Positions 24,964 to 33,020 of a stretch of DNA of 64,000 nucleotides are shown piece by piece. The position numbers were made by a program, and so were the translations under genes. Source of the stretch: Methanoregula sp. UBA154. Its GTDB lineage: Archaea > Halobacteriota > Methanomicrobia > Methanomicrobiales > Methanospirillaceae. Numbering within the stretch: position 1 is the first letter of the stretch; each line of letters begins with the position of its first letter. A model generated the notes under the pieces. That model was given only the letters and a program-made list of their open reading frames with translations, was not told the origin of the DNA and did no database searches. The DNA lies in contig DAPW01000017.1 in assembly GCA_002502245.1 (NCBI GenBank), forward strand, positions 47,020 through 111,019, in the 5' to 3' direction.

Positions 24964-26742
24964 ATGGCGGAGAACCCGAAGATCAGGACGCCGATTGTCT
25001 GTGTCATGGGGCATGTGGACCACGGTAAAACATCCCTTCTGGACCGAATTCGCGGGTCGTCAGTCGTCAGTTCGGAAGTCGGGGCAATCACCCAGCATAT
25101 CGGTGCGACCATCGTCCCCATTGACGCAATCCGCAGCATGAGCGGGGCGATGGGAAAGATGCCTATCAATATCCCCGGCCTTCTTTTCATTGATACGCCG
25201 GGACATCACGCGTTCACCACGCTGCGGGCCCGGGGCGGAGCGCTTGCTGACATGGCGATCCTTGTCGTGGATATCAACCAGGGATTCCAGCCGCAGACCA
25301 TCGAAGCGCTCCAGATCCTGCGGAACTGCCGAACCCCGTTTGTCATTGCGGCAACCAAGATCGATCGGATCCATGGCTGGCGGACATACGAGAACGAGTC
25401 GTTCCTTTCATCATTCGCCAAACAGAACGAGCGGGTGAAAGGCGATATCGAGAACAAGACCTACGAGATTGTGGGGAAATTATCCGAGCTTGAATTTTCG
25501 GCAGACCGCTTTGACCGGGTTTCGGATTTCCAGCGGAACCTTGCGATCGTCCCGTTAAGTGCCCATACCGGGGAAGGGATTTCCGACTTGCTGCTCGTCA
25601 TGATCGGCCTTGCCCAGCGGTACATGGGCGACGAACTGAGGCTGTCCGTTGAAGGGCCCGGCGCCGGGACCGTGCTCGAGGTTAAGGAAGAGCGGGGGCT
25701 TGGGACAACGCTCGATGTGATCCTGTACGACGGGACCCTTGCCATCGGGGACGAGATCGCCGTTGCCACGCAGGGCGATGTCGTGGTAACCAAGGTGCGC
25801 TCGCTCTTAAAACCCCGGCCCTTGAAAGAGATTCTGGTAGAGGACCGGTTCGAGCGGGTGAAATCGGTTGCCGCAGCATCGGGGATCAAGGTCACCGCCC
25901 CTAACCTCGAGGGGGTGATCGCCGGCTCCCCGTTCTTCGTTCTCCGGAACAACCGCGAGGAGGTGGAGGCACGGATCAAAAAAGAGATGACCGAGATCCA
26001 CGTCACCCTTGCCGATGAAGGCATCGCCATCAAGGCGGATACTATCGGTGCCCTTGAGGCGCTCTGCAAGGAACTCGAGGGTAAGGAGATCGGTGTTATG
26101 CGGGCAGAGGTCGGGCCGGTGAGCCGGCTCGACCTGATCGAGACCGAGACCGTCAAGAACCCGACGTTCCGCGTTCTCCTCTCGTTCAATACCCCGATTC
26201 TTCCCGATGCGGCCGAGATAATCAAAAACCCGCTTTACACGCAGGTGAAGGTCTTTGAAGGACGTGTCATCTACCAGCTTATCGATCAGTATGTGGAGTG
26301 GCGGGACGAGCAGAAGCGACTGCAGGAGAAGCAGCGGTTCGAGCATGTCGTGATGCCCGCCAAGATCCGGCTCCTGCCCGACTGCGTATTCCGCCAGAGC
26401 AACCCCGCGGTGGTTGGGGTGCGGGTCCTGGGCGGAAAACTTCGCAGCGATGTGAACCTGATCAAAACAGACGGCAGGAAGGTAGGACACCTGAAGAGCA
26501 TGCAGCTCCGGCAGGAATCGATCCGGGAGGCGGATCCCGGCCTCGAAGTTGCAATCTCTATCGAAGGTGCAACGGTGGGGCGGCAGGTCAGCGTCGGTGA
26601 CGATCTTTTCGTGGATGTGCCCGAGCGTCACATAAAAGTCCTCGAGCGGGAGATGACGAAGACGCTGAATACCAGCACGCAGGAGATCCTTTCTGAGTTC
26701 ACAACCATGAAGCGGAAAGGGGATCCCTTCTGGGGCAAATAA
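24964..26742 (+). CDS. infB: Translation initiation factor aIF5B
   Basis: A 592-residue archaeal IF5B GTPase that promotes ribosomal subunit joining. G-domain motifs are GHVDHGKTSL (residues about 16-25), IGAT in switch I, DTPGHHAFTTLRARGG and ATKIDRIHGW. Domain II follows around residue 230 (AGTVLEVKEERGLGTTLDVI) and domain III/IV include EGRVIYQLIDQYVEW and the C-terminal VSVGDDLFVDVPERH. Length is typical of the archaeal form without the long eukaryotic N-terminus. A GGAGGGGG stretch precedes the ATG. The rps6e gene follows 160 bases downstream, an arrangement common in euryarchaea. Confidence 0.97.
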   Translation: MAENPKIRTPIVCVMGHVDHGKTSLLDRIRGSSVVSSEVGAITQHIGATIVPIDAIRSMSGAMGKMPINIPGLLFIDTPGHHAFTTLRARGGALADMAILVVDINQGFQPQTIEALQILRNCRTPFVIAATKIDRIHGWRTYENESFLSSFAKQNERVKGDIENKTYEIVGKLSELEFSADRFDRVSDFQRNLAIVPLSAHTGEGISDLLLVMIGLAQRYMGDELRLSVEGPGAGTVLEVKEERGLGTTLDVILYDGTLAIGDEIAVATQGDVVVTKVRSLLKPRPLKEILVEDRFERVKSVAAASGIKVTAPNLEGVIAGSPFFVLRNNREEVEARIKKEMTEIHVTLADEGIAIKADTIGALEALCKELEGKEIGVMRAEVGPVSRLDLIETETVKNPTFRVLLSFNTPILPDAAEIIKNPLYTQVKVFEGRVIYQLIDQYVEWRDEQKRLQEKQRFEHVVMPAKIRLLPDCVFRQSNPAVVGVRVLGGKLRSDVNLIKTDGRKVGHLKSMQLRQESIREADPGLEVAISIEGATVGRQVSVGDDLFVDVPERHIKVLEREMTKTLNTSTQEILSEFTTMKRKGDPFWGK

Positions 26743-26901
26743 CCCCTTTTATACCCTGAGGGAGACGCGAGGGTTTAATAGCGTACCGGTATAATTAAAT
26801 GGGTACTTCTCATGTGTAGGCGGAAATGCCGGCAGCCGGAGACGTGAAAAAACCCGGATTATCAGGGGTTTTTTGAGATTACCAATAAGGAGAGGACACG
26901 T

Positions 26902-27327
26902 ATGGTCGAGTTCAAAGTCGTTGTATCAGACCCGAAGAGCGGTCGCGCGTATAATGTGGACGCCAGTGGCGGTGCCGCAGGAGCAATCGTCGGAAAACGT
27001 ATCGGTGATGAGATTGATGCAGGCACCCTCGGGCTTGCAGGGTATAAGATCCTGATAACCGGTGCCTCTGACCGGACCGGCATTACTGCAAAGAAAGGTC
27101 TGCCGGGAGCAGGGCGCAAAAAGCTCCTCCTTGCTGGCGGCATAGGATTCCACCCGACCATGGACGGGGAGCGCCGGAGAAAAACCATCCGGGCAAGCGA
27201 GATCACCCAGGATTTCGTCCAGATCAATACACAGGTGACTGCATACGGGGAAAAGACGCTTGATGAGCTCTTCCCCAAGGTTGAGGGCGAGAAAAAAGCA
27301 GAAAAGAAGTCAAAGGTCAGGAAATAA
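26902..27327 (+). CDS. rps6e: Small ribosomal subunit protein eS6 (S6e)
   Basis: A 141-residue S6e: MVEFKVVVSDPKSGRAYNVD, then GLAGYKILITGASDRTG and KKLLLAGGIGFHPTMDGERRRKTIRASEI, the signature region, followed by the acidic/basic tail EGEKKAEKKSKVRK. Length is usual for archaea, where the long eukaryotic phosphorylated tail is absent. ATAATTAAAT around 26790 could be a box A of its own promoter. GGAGAG precedes the ATG. Confidence 0.97.
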   Translation: MVEFKVVVSDPKSGRAYNVDASGGAAGAIVGKRIGDEIDAGTLGLAGYKILITGASDRTGITAKKGLPGAGRKKLLLAGGIGFHPTMDGERRRKTIRASEITQDFVQINTQVTAYGEKTLDELFPKVEGEKKAEKKSKVRK

Positions 27328-27544
27328 CATATCTTTTTTGGGATTTTCCTGAAATCCCGGTACGTGCGCGATTCTCTGTTTTTAAACACGTATATTCTGG
27401 AATGTACAGATCCGAATATACCGCTGTCCGGCAGTATACCGAAAGACCGTTCTGATAGTATCCGCGACGGTCAACGGACGCAGGAAAAATATTTTACCGG
27501 TTCATGCCTTTCCAGGCGCAACGGGGTGCTTTGCAGAGCGAAAA

Positions 27545-28045
27545 TTATACCGGAGAGGTAACGCTTGCCTCACCATATGCTGTGGAGTTCCGTGCTGTCT
27601 GCAGGGATTTGCCGTTTTTATAGATCTCAACGGTAATCTCGTGCCGCGTGGAAGCATCTTCCTTGTGGAAGGTGGCGGACACGGTACCGGTTGCATCCTC
27701 GATAACAAAGATCCGGTCGCCCGAGTTCCGCATTGTCGTCATATTGCCTTCCATGCCGTATGACCCGGCAAACCCGCCGATGTAACTGACCCGGACATAT
27801 ACGCCTTCAGCAGGAACCGAAACAGGCACCTGCGTCCTGATCACGGATGGCACTTCACCGACTGCCACGGTCTGCTGGGTGGAAGAGGCCGTGGGGGTGG
27901 TCGCCGTCTGGCCGGGGGATCCCGCCGGGGCCGATGACCCGTCCCCCATAAAAAAGACCAGAGCTATAACAATCACTGCAATGATACCAACAACCGCAGC
28001 AATGATCACCCACGGTTTTTCGAAAGGATCGTTTCGTCTTCTCAT
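27545..28045 (-). CDS. Membrane-anchored extracytoplasmic protein, unknown function
   Basis: A 166-residue protein with a basic N-terminus (MRRRNDPFEKP), one membrane helix (WVIIAAVVGIIAVIVIALVFF), a Ser/Thr/Ala/Pro linker (residues about 35-60) and an outside beta-rich domain (VPAEGVYVRVSYIGGFAG, IFVIEDATGTVSATFHKED, EITVEIYKNGKSLQTA). It resembles many Methanomicrobiales proteins described only as hypothetical, with similarity in style to archaeal type IV pilin-like exported proteins, but it has no class III signal motif that I can see. It is flanked by convergent rps6e and by DUF2240 on the same strand. Confidence 0.75.
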   Translation of the reverse strand: MRRRNDPFEKPWVIIAAVVGIIAVIVIALVFFMGDGSSAPAGSPGQTATTPTASSTQQTVAVGEVPSVIRTQVPVSVPAEGVYVRVSYIGGFAGSYGMEGNMTTMRNSGDRIFVIEDATGTVSATFHKEDASTRHEITVEIYKNGKSLQTARNSTAYGEASVTSPV

Positions 28046-28168
28046 GATGCTCCCTTGTTCAGATGATTGAAGATATGTAATTAAGAAATGGGCGAAATAC
28101 TTTGTTATTGCAGGGTGCGGTCTGTCCCATGCTGATCTTTCATGTTCAGGTGTGGATGCCGGACCCCT

Positions 28169-28627
28169 TCACTTTTTTACTGCGCCCCTGAGCGCATCCA
28201 GAAGATCGCCAAACGGTACCCCGTGTTTCCTGGCAAGTAAGACCAGTGCAGCGGGAGGAAGGAGGTGCGTATCGAAATTTTCCTTGATAATCCTGTTCAT
28301 CTCCGCTACGACATCCGTTTCCTGCAGGGATCGTTCCCGTGCTATTCTGCCGATCAGTTCCTGGACAGGGTCATGTTGTTCGAATATACCCGAGCCCGGT
28401 TTGAATCCGACCGGAAGAATCAACCCGGAAATATCGAACCGCGGCGAGTACAGACCGTTCGCCAGGCCAAGGAGCCCGTCCTCTTCCGCCCGTTTCAGGA
28501 GCAGGTTCGCCTGTTCGGTGCTCATCCACTTACGGTCGAGCGCGTAATAATACACCAGCTCGTTCTTGCGCATCCCGGTCTTCCGGGTATGCTTGAACGG
28601 GGCGGCAATGGTTAACCGGAGCGTCAC
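28169..28627 (-). CDS. DUF2240 family protein
   Basis: A 152-residue archaeal DUF2240 protein. The N-terminal part reads as a winged helix (MRKNELVYYYALDRKWMSTE, QANLLLKRAEEDGLLGL, then LYSPRFDISGLILPVGFKPG). The C-terminal helical part is DPVQELIGRIARERSLQETD and ALVLLARKHGVPFGDLLDAL. Function unknown; proposed nucleic-acid related by the fold. It overlaps the upstream gene by four bases (ATGA), and that gene follows rps8e, so the three form a likely minus-strand operon. Confidence 0.82.
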   Translation of the reverse strand: MTLRLTIAAPFKHTRKTGMRKNELVYYYALDRKWMSTEQANLLLKRAEEDGLLGLANGLYSPRFDISGLILPVGFKPGSGIFEQHDPVQELIGRIARERSLQETDVVAEMNRIIKENFDTHLLPPAALVLLARKHGVPFGDLLDALRGAVKK

Positions 28628-29046
28628 TTCCGGGCACCCAGAAGAATGTTTTTCATATCAAGGGCATCAAGGCCCTCACCGTGTCCTTCCTTGGCTATAT
28701 CGATATCTGTCCGCGACACCTGGTCTGTGAGGCGGAGATAGAAGATATCGTTCGCGATCGGAACCTTTCCACCCACGCGTAATGCGAGTGCCAGGACGGA
28801 TACCTGCAGGTCCGCGGCTTCGGTTATCACCCCCGGCCGGAGCACGTCTGGCGTGATAGTTCCGAATGTTGCCCTGTCAACGGCGATCCGGATTTTTAAT
28901 TTTACTTTTACCAGTTCCTTTCCGGTGGTCTTGGTCGATTCCTCGTTGTCCAGACTGGCGATATATTTCAGGGTCTCGTTGAAAGGCATGCCCATGGCAA
29001 ACGAGAGATCCACCCGCTGGGGGAAACGATAATAGATCCTCCGCAT
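28624..29046 (-). CDS. Conserved archaeal hypothetical protein
   Basis: A 140-residue protein. It begins MRRIYYRFPQRVDLSFAMGM and has a beta-rich middle (LVKVKLKIRIAVDRATFGTI) and a C-terminus RTDIDIAKEGHGEGLDALDM. I do not recognise a named family. It contains no signal peptide or membrane segment, so it should be cytosolic. The stop overlaps the start of the DUF2240 gene (ATGA) and the gene lies 113 bases downstream of rps8e, which suggests a housekeeping role linked to translation by context only. Confidence 0.75.
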   Translation of the reverse strand: MRRIYYRFPQRVDLSFAMGMPFNETLKYIASLDNEESTKTTGKELVKVKLKIRIAVDRATFGTITPDVLRPGVITEAADLQVSVLALALRVGGKVPIANDIFYLRLTDQVSRTDIDIAKEGHGEGLDALDMKNILLGARK

Positions 29047-29159
29047 AGCTAGACAGTATGCAGCTCCGAAAGAAAAAAGATTGCTGACATGGTTGTTGAA
29101 AATGCCTGTCCGGGAATATAAATCCCAGATACATGGGAAAAAGGATTATAAGATATTGG

Positions 29160-29537
29160 TTATTCGAGTAACAATGCGTTGATGACGCCGTCCTGGCCCG
29201 GGCGGCTCATGATGCGGGCGCTGCCGATCTCGGTCTTGATAACAGCGCCCTTGGTGAGCAGGTTCCGGCGGACATAGTTCGGATTTGCCGTGTTCTTCTC
29301 AACGGTCTCGATCTTTACTTTTTGGGTCTCGCCGCTCTTGGGGTTGGTGACGTTTGCATACGTTGCCCGCAGGGCACGCACCTTGTCATTCCCGCCGAAG
29401 GTGCGGATAATCCGGTGGCGGTCCTCGCCGATATGGGTGTCTGCCGGTGCAAGCCCGATCTCTGCTCTCCGCTTCATTGCTGCCGGGCGGCGCCTTCCGC
29501 CGGTCACTTTCCGAACTGATTTTCCCTGCCACTGCAT
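29160..29537 (-). CDS. rps8e: Small ribosomal subunit protein eS8 (S8e)
   Basis: A 125-residue S8e: the N-terminus MQWQGKSVRKVTGGRRRPAA with the basic R/K-rich loop, IGEDRHRIIRTFGGNDKVRA, LRATYANVTNP, and the C-terminus GAVIKTEIGSARIMSRPGQDG. Standard archaeal length. Transcribed from a promoter in the 95-base gap to hypB, which is on the same strand upstream. Confidence 0.97.
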   Translation of the reverse strand: MQWQGKSVRKVTGGRRRPAAMKRRAEIGLAPADTHIGEDRHRIIRTFGGNDKVRALRATYANVTNPKSGETQKVKIETVEKNTANPNYVRRNLLTKGAVIKTEIGSARIMSRPGQDGVINALLLE

Positions 29538-29632
29538 GGTGTTACTCCTTACATTTTTCTTTGGGAATCTTTCCCGAAGATGGTGCTCTATATATCGACC
29601 GCTGCGTTATTTATAGTACTACTTTGTCCTTT

Positions 29633-30295
29633 TCAGGATACCGGGGGATATGAGAGGATCGCATCAAGGAGTTCCGTGACACCGTCACCGGTCTTCAGGT
29701 TTGTCCGGAATACCGGCATCCCCGGGTTGTACCGTGCGATGTCCCTCTGCATCCGGTCAAGGTTCGCCCCGACCAGCGGTGCGAGGTCGACCTTGTTGAT
29801 GACCCCGATCGTGCAGTCCCGGAACATCATCGGGTGCTTGTTCACGACATCGTCCCCTTCCGTTGAGCTGACGATAACGATTCTTTTCTCGGCACCGAGA
29901 CGGAAATCGGTAGGGCAGACCATATTGCCCACGTTCTCGATGAAGAGGATATCGATCCGGTCGAGCGGGAGATGATCGATGGCGTGCCCGACCAGGCGGG
30001 CGTCAAGATGGCACTCCTTTCCGGTATTCGCATTGAACGCGGGGATGCCCAGCGCCACGATCCGTTTGAAGTCATCGTCCCCGTATACGTCCCCGGCAAT
30101 CGCACCTGCCCTGATCCCTTTCTTTTCAAGGAGCGGGACAAGGCGTTCAATCAGGGCGGTCTTACCGGAGCCAATCGCCCCGAGCAGGTCGAATGCCCGT
30201 ACATTATGGGACTTCAGGTGCCGGGCGTTCTCGTCTGCAAGCGTGTTGTTGGCGTCGTAGACATCCTTCTCAAGACGGACGTCAATGTGGTGCAT
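29633..30295 (-). CDS. hypB: Hydrogenase nickel incorporation GTPase HypB
   Basis: A 220-residue SIMIBI GTPase that loads nickel into [NiFe]-hydrogenases, required here for methanogenesis from hydrogen. Motifs: P-loop LLGAIGSGKTALI near residue 38, IAGDVYGDDDFKRI, the switch-region ECHLDARLVGHAI (Cys-His typical of HypB), DILFIENVGNMVCP and G4 IGVINKVDLAP. The N-terminus lacks the histidine-rich nickel-storage stretch and the CXXCGC motif seen in some bacteria, which is usual for archaeal HypB. No hypA is adjacent in this window. The gene is divergent from srp19. Confidence 0.95.
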   Translation of the reverse strand: MHHIDVRLEKDVYDANNTLADENARHLKSHNVRAFDLLGAIGSGKTALIERLVPLLEKKGIRAGAIAGDVYGDDDFKRIVALGIPAFNANTGKECHLDARLVGHAIDHLPLDRIDILFIENVGNMVCPTDFRLGAEKRIVIVSSTEGDDVVNKHPMMFRDCTIGVINKVDLAPLVGANLDRMQRDIARYNPGMPVFRTNLKTGDGVTELLDAILSYPPVS

Positions 30296-30320
30296 GTTCT
30301 AAGGTTTCGAGCGTACACTG

Positions 30321-30328
30321 TTTATACC
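30321..30328 (+). promoter_or_regulatory. Box A of srp19, probably leaderless transcript
   Basis: TTTATACC lies 23 bases before the srp19 ATG at 30351, and no purine-rich ribosome site precedes that ATG. With the usual archaeal spacing from box A to the start of transcription, the RNA would begin at or very near the start codon, so a leaderless mRNA is likely. Confidence 0.45.
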
Positions 30329-30350
30329 TTGACCCCCAAACTCTCCTGCA

Positions 30351-30626
30351 ATGGCACAGGGCGAGTCCATACTGTATCCCTGCTATTTCAATGCAGGATA
30401 TTCCCGCATGGAGGGGCGGCGGGTCAGAAAAAGTCTGGCAATCAAGGCACCGGTGATCACCGACCTTGAGCGCGCTCTGAAACGCGCAGGTATAAAGTAC
30501 CGGACAGAGGAGCGCCACCACCCTGCTCACTGGGCCCGGCGGGAGGGGAGGATCGTTGCCGAGTGGACTGAAGGAAAAGAAGCCCTCATCAAGAAGGTGG
30601 CACAGAAGTTGGAGATCCACAAATGA
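30351..30626 (+). CDS. srp19: Signal recognition particle protein SRP19
   Basis: A 91-residue SRP19. It binds 7S RNA and prepares it for SRP54. The recognisable core is ILYPCYFNAGYSRMEGRRV, then RKSLAIKAPVITDLERALKR and the basic YRTEERHHPAHWARREGRI, ending with a lysine-rich helix (EALIKKVAQKLEIHK). Length is normal for archaea. Its stop overlaps the start of the PHP gene by four bases (ATGA), so the two are coupled. It is divergent from hypB across 55 bases. Confidence 0.95.
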   Translation: MAQGESILYPCYFNAGYSRMEGRRVRKSLAIKAPVITDLERALKRAGIKYRTEERHHPAHWARREGRIVAEWTEGKEALIKKVAQKLEIHK

Positions 30627-31276
30627 GCGGCCTGTACGACCTCCACACCCACACTATCCTCTCAGACGGGGAGATGCTCCCGATTGAACTGATCCGCAGG
30701 ATGGCTGTACTCGGATATACAACTGTTGCCATCACCGACCATGTGGATGCATCAAATGCCCTTTCGGTCATTGAGGCGCTGAAGATGGTGCGCGAATCGG
30801 CACAGTTGTTCGGCGTCAGGCTTCTTTGTGGCGTGGAAATAACCCACGTGCCCCCTGCACAGATCGCCGCCCTTGCCCGGCAGGTTAAAGAGACAGGGGC
30901 AGATATCGTAGTAGTCCATGGGGAGACCCCGGTCGAGCCGGTCGCTGCCGGCACCAACCATGCAGCCTGCAGCTGCAGGGATGTTGACGTGCTAGCCCAC
31001 CCGGGACTGATCACGATCGAGGATGCACTCCTGGCAGCAAAAAATGATATCGCACTTGAACTCACGTCCCGCGGCGGTCATAACCGGACAAACGGCTATG
31101 TTGCCCAGATCGGCCGCGAAGCCGCATGCCGGCTGGTTGTTGACTCAGACGCGCATGCACCGGGCGATCTTCTGGACGAGCGCGCGAAATTTATCGTTGC
31201 CAAAGGGGCCGGACTGACCGAAGCGGAGTGCAGACAGGTTATATCTTTAAATATCGACCAATTCCTTTATTCCTAA
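30623..31276 (+). CDS. PHP-domain histidinol-phosphatase-like metal-dependent hydrolase
   Basis: A 217-residue PHP protein: YDLHTHTILSDGEM (motif I, HXH), VAITDHVDAS (motif II), LLCGVEITHVPP (motif III), VLAHPG (motif IV region) and LVVDSDAHAPGDLL (final DAH motif). All metal-ligand positions appear kept, so it should be a phosphoesterase. Archaeal members occur beside srp19 and may act on nucleotide or histidinol phosphates; the substrate is not determined. Translationally coupled to srp19 by an ATGA overlap. Confidence 0.87.
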   Translation: MSGLYDLHTHTILSDGEMLPIELIRRMAVLGYTTVAITDHVDASNALSVIEALKMVRESAQLFGVRLLCGVEITHVPPAQIAALARQVKETGADIVVVHGETPVEPVAAGTNHAACSCRDVDVLAHPGLITIEDALLAAKNDIALELTSRGGHNRTNGYVAQIGREAACRLVVDSDAHAPGDLLDERAKFIVAKGAGLTEAECRQVISLNIDQFLYS

Positions 31277-31378
31277 ATTTTCTATTTATACTTTCACGCA
31301 ATGTTTAAATACTGTTGTGTCACACATATATAGATTACTAAATTAATCCAGCGTTAATCGTATTTCCGAGGTTGTTGT

Positions 31379-31603
31379 GTGAAGGTTGTTGGTCGAGCGA
31401 TGAGCACCATTGGTAACCGGATGCTCATCATCCAGTGCGACGCCGCCCAGCTCCCACCATTATACAGCGAAGTGACTGACAAGAGGATGAAGCCGGTCGG
31501 GAAAATCCTGGATCTCTTCGGCAACGTGAAATCACCCTATGCCGCAGTCCTCTGCCGGGAGAAATGTTCGATCCGGCCTGATGAAAAGCTCTTCGCAAAA
31601 TAA
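31379..31603 (+). CDS. gar1: H/ACA RNP component Gar1
   Basis: A 74-residue Gar1, which with Cbf5, Nop10 and L7Ae forms the RNA-guided pseudouridylase. The beta-barrel core is visible in GNRMLIIQCDAAQLPPLYSE, TDKRMKPVGKILDLFGNVKS and PYAAVLCREK. GTG is the start. It is followed 69 bases later by the TFB gene, the conserved euryarchaeal gar1-tfb pair. Upstream (31295-31345) the sequence is AT-rich with TTTAAATACT and ACATATATAG as box A candidates. Confidence 0.95.
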   Translation: MKVVGRAMSTIGNRMLIIQCDAAQLPPLYSEVTDKRMKPVGKILDLFGNVKSPYAAVLCREKCSIRPDEKLFAK

Positions 31604-31672
31604 CCACCCGACACCGGAATGCCCGGTCCCGCGCAATCAGAACAATGTACCTTTCCAGTTTGGTGAATGTGG

Positions 31673-32677
31673 ATGCAGGAAGTTGAGAAATTAAAAGTCC
31701 TCCAGTCTGAGCGTGAAGCGCTCAAGACACGAATAAAACAGAAAGAACACGAGAAGAAAGCCGAGAACCACACGGAGACGGTCTGTCCGGAATGCGGTGG
31801 CCGGCAGCTCGTCCACGACTACGAACGTGCAGAACTGGTCTGCCAGAGCTGCGGGCTTGTCATCGATGATGATTTCATCGACCGCGGTCCCGAATGGCGT
31901 GCCTTCGACCACGACCAGCGGATGAAGCGGTCCCGTGTCGGCGCTCCGATGACCTTTACCATCCACGACAAGGGCCTTTCGACCATGATCGACTGGCGCA
32001 ACCGGGACTCGTACGGCAGGGCGATCTCCTCCAAGAACCGCGCCCAGCTCTACCGTCTCCGTAAGTGGCAGCGGCGTATCCGGGTCAGCAATGCGACCGA
32101 GCGAAACCTTGCGTTCGCTCTCTCCGAACTGGACCGCATGGCCTCTGCACTGGGTCTCCCGCGGAACGTCCGTGAGACCGCAGCGGTCGTATACCGTGAC
32201 GCGGTCGACAAGAACCTCATCCGCGGCCGGAGCATCGAGGGTGTTGCGGCTGCAGCGCTCTACGCAGCCTGTCGCCAGTGCAGCGTGCCCCGTACACTTG
32301 ACGAGATCGCCGAAGTGTCCCGTGTGTCCCGGAAGGAGATCGGCAGGACATACCGGTTCATCTCCCGGGAACTCGGACTCAAGCTCCTCCCAACGTCCCC
32401 GATCGATTACGTGCCGCGCTTCTGCTCAGGTCTCACCCTTAAGGGAGAGGTACAGAGCCGCGCCGTGGAGATCCTCCGGCAGGCCGGTGAGCGGGAACTG
32501 ACGAGCGGCAGGGGCCCCACCGGTGTAGCGGCAGCAGCCATCTACATCTCCTCCATCCTCGGCGGTGAACGCCGCACCCAGCGCGAGGTGGCTGAAGTGG
32601 CGGGTGTCACCGAAGTAACCATCCGGAACCGGTACAAGGAACTTGCAGAGAAGCTCGATATCGAGATCATTCTCTGA
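31673..32677 (+). CDS. tfb: Transcription initiation factor IIB (TFB)
   Basis: A TFB that recruits RNA polymerase to TBP-bound box A promoters. After a basic N-terminal stretch comes the zinc ribbon CPECGG ... CQSCG (residues about 38-60), the B-finger/reader region (FIDRGPEWRAFDHDQRMKRS, GAPMTFTIHDKGLSTMI) and two cyclin folds (ERNLAFALSELDRMASALGL; SRAVEILRQAGERELTSGRG) with the C-terminal HTH (REVAEVAGVTEVTIRNRYKE) that reads the BRE. ATG 31673 is preferred to 31667 because GGTGA at 31662-31666 is then six bases away. A slightly extended charged N-terminus (about 35 residues before the ribbon) is noted. Second gene of the gar1-tfb pair. Confidence 0.97.
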   Translation: MQEVEKLKVLQSEREALKTRIKQKEHEKKAENHTETVCPECGGRQLVHDYERAELVCQSCGLVIDDDFIDRGPEWRAFDHDQRMKRSRVGAPMTFTIHDKGLSTMIDWRNRDSYGRAISSKNRAQLYRLRKWQRRIRVSNATERNLAFALSELDRMASALGLPRNVRETAAVVYRDAVDKNLIRGRSIEGVAAAALYAACRQCSVPRTLDEIAEVSRVSRKEIGRTYRFISRELGLKLLPTSPIDYVPRFCSGLTLKGEVQSRAVEILRQAGERELTSGRGPTGVAAAAIYISSILGGERRTQREVAEVAGVTEVTIRNRYKELAEKLDIEIIL

Positions 32678-32751
32678 CCTTTTTTTTGCCCAGCGGGTGA
32701 CACCAACAACTATATTCCATCGGGTCAGAATCTATTAACCACACCAGAATC

Positions 32752-32823
32752 GGGCTCGTAGATCAGGGGTAGATCGCTACGTTCGCAACGTAGAGGCCGC
32801 GGGTTCAAATCCCGCCGGGTCCA
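32752..32823 (+). tRNA. tRNA-Ala (CGC)
   Basis: Acceptor GGGCTCG (32752-32758) pairs with CGGGTCC (32816-32822) with two G-U pairs; discriminator A. Anticodon stem CTACG/CGTAG encloses TTCGCAA, anticodon CGC. The T loop GGTTCAAATCC is canonical. AACAACTATAT at 32705-32715 upstream is shared with the second tRNA-Ala gene. Confidence 0.95.
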
Positions 32824-33020
32824 TTGTTGTTTTTTGCCTTTATTCCGTTAGCACGGGCGGGTTTTCAAGGCCATGGACGCGTGGATGCCCCCCTACGCAT
32901 GTTTCCGGCCATTTTCCGGGGCCGGATCCAGTCGGGTGCCAAAATGGATTTATCACCCATCGCGCCAATGTAAATATTTACAGGAAATCAGCTGTGAGAC
33001 CAGCTGGCAGGGGTCAATAA

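Noticed and set aside
25461..26225. 254-codon minus-strand frame within aIF5B
   Set aside because: Antisense shadow of an unmistakable aIF5B gene; the product is Ser/Arg-rich low complexity.
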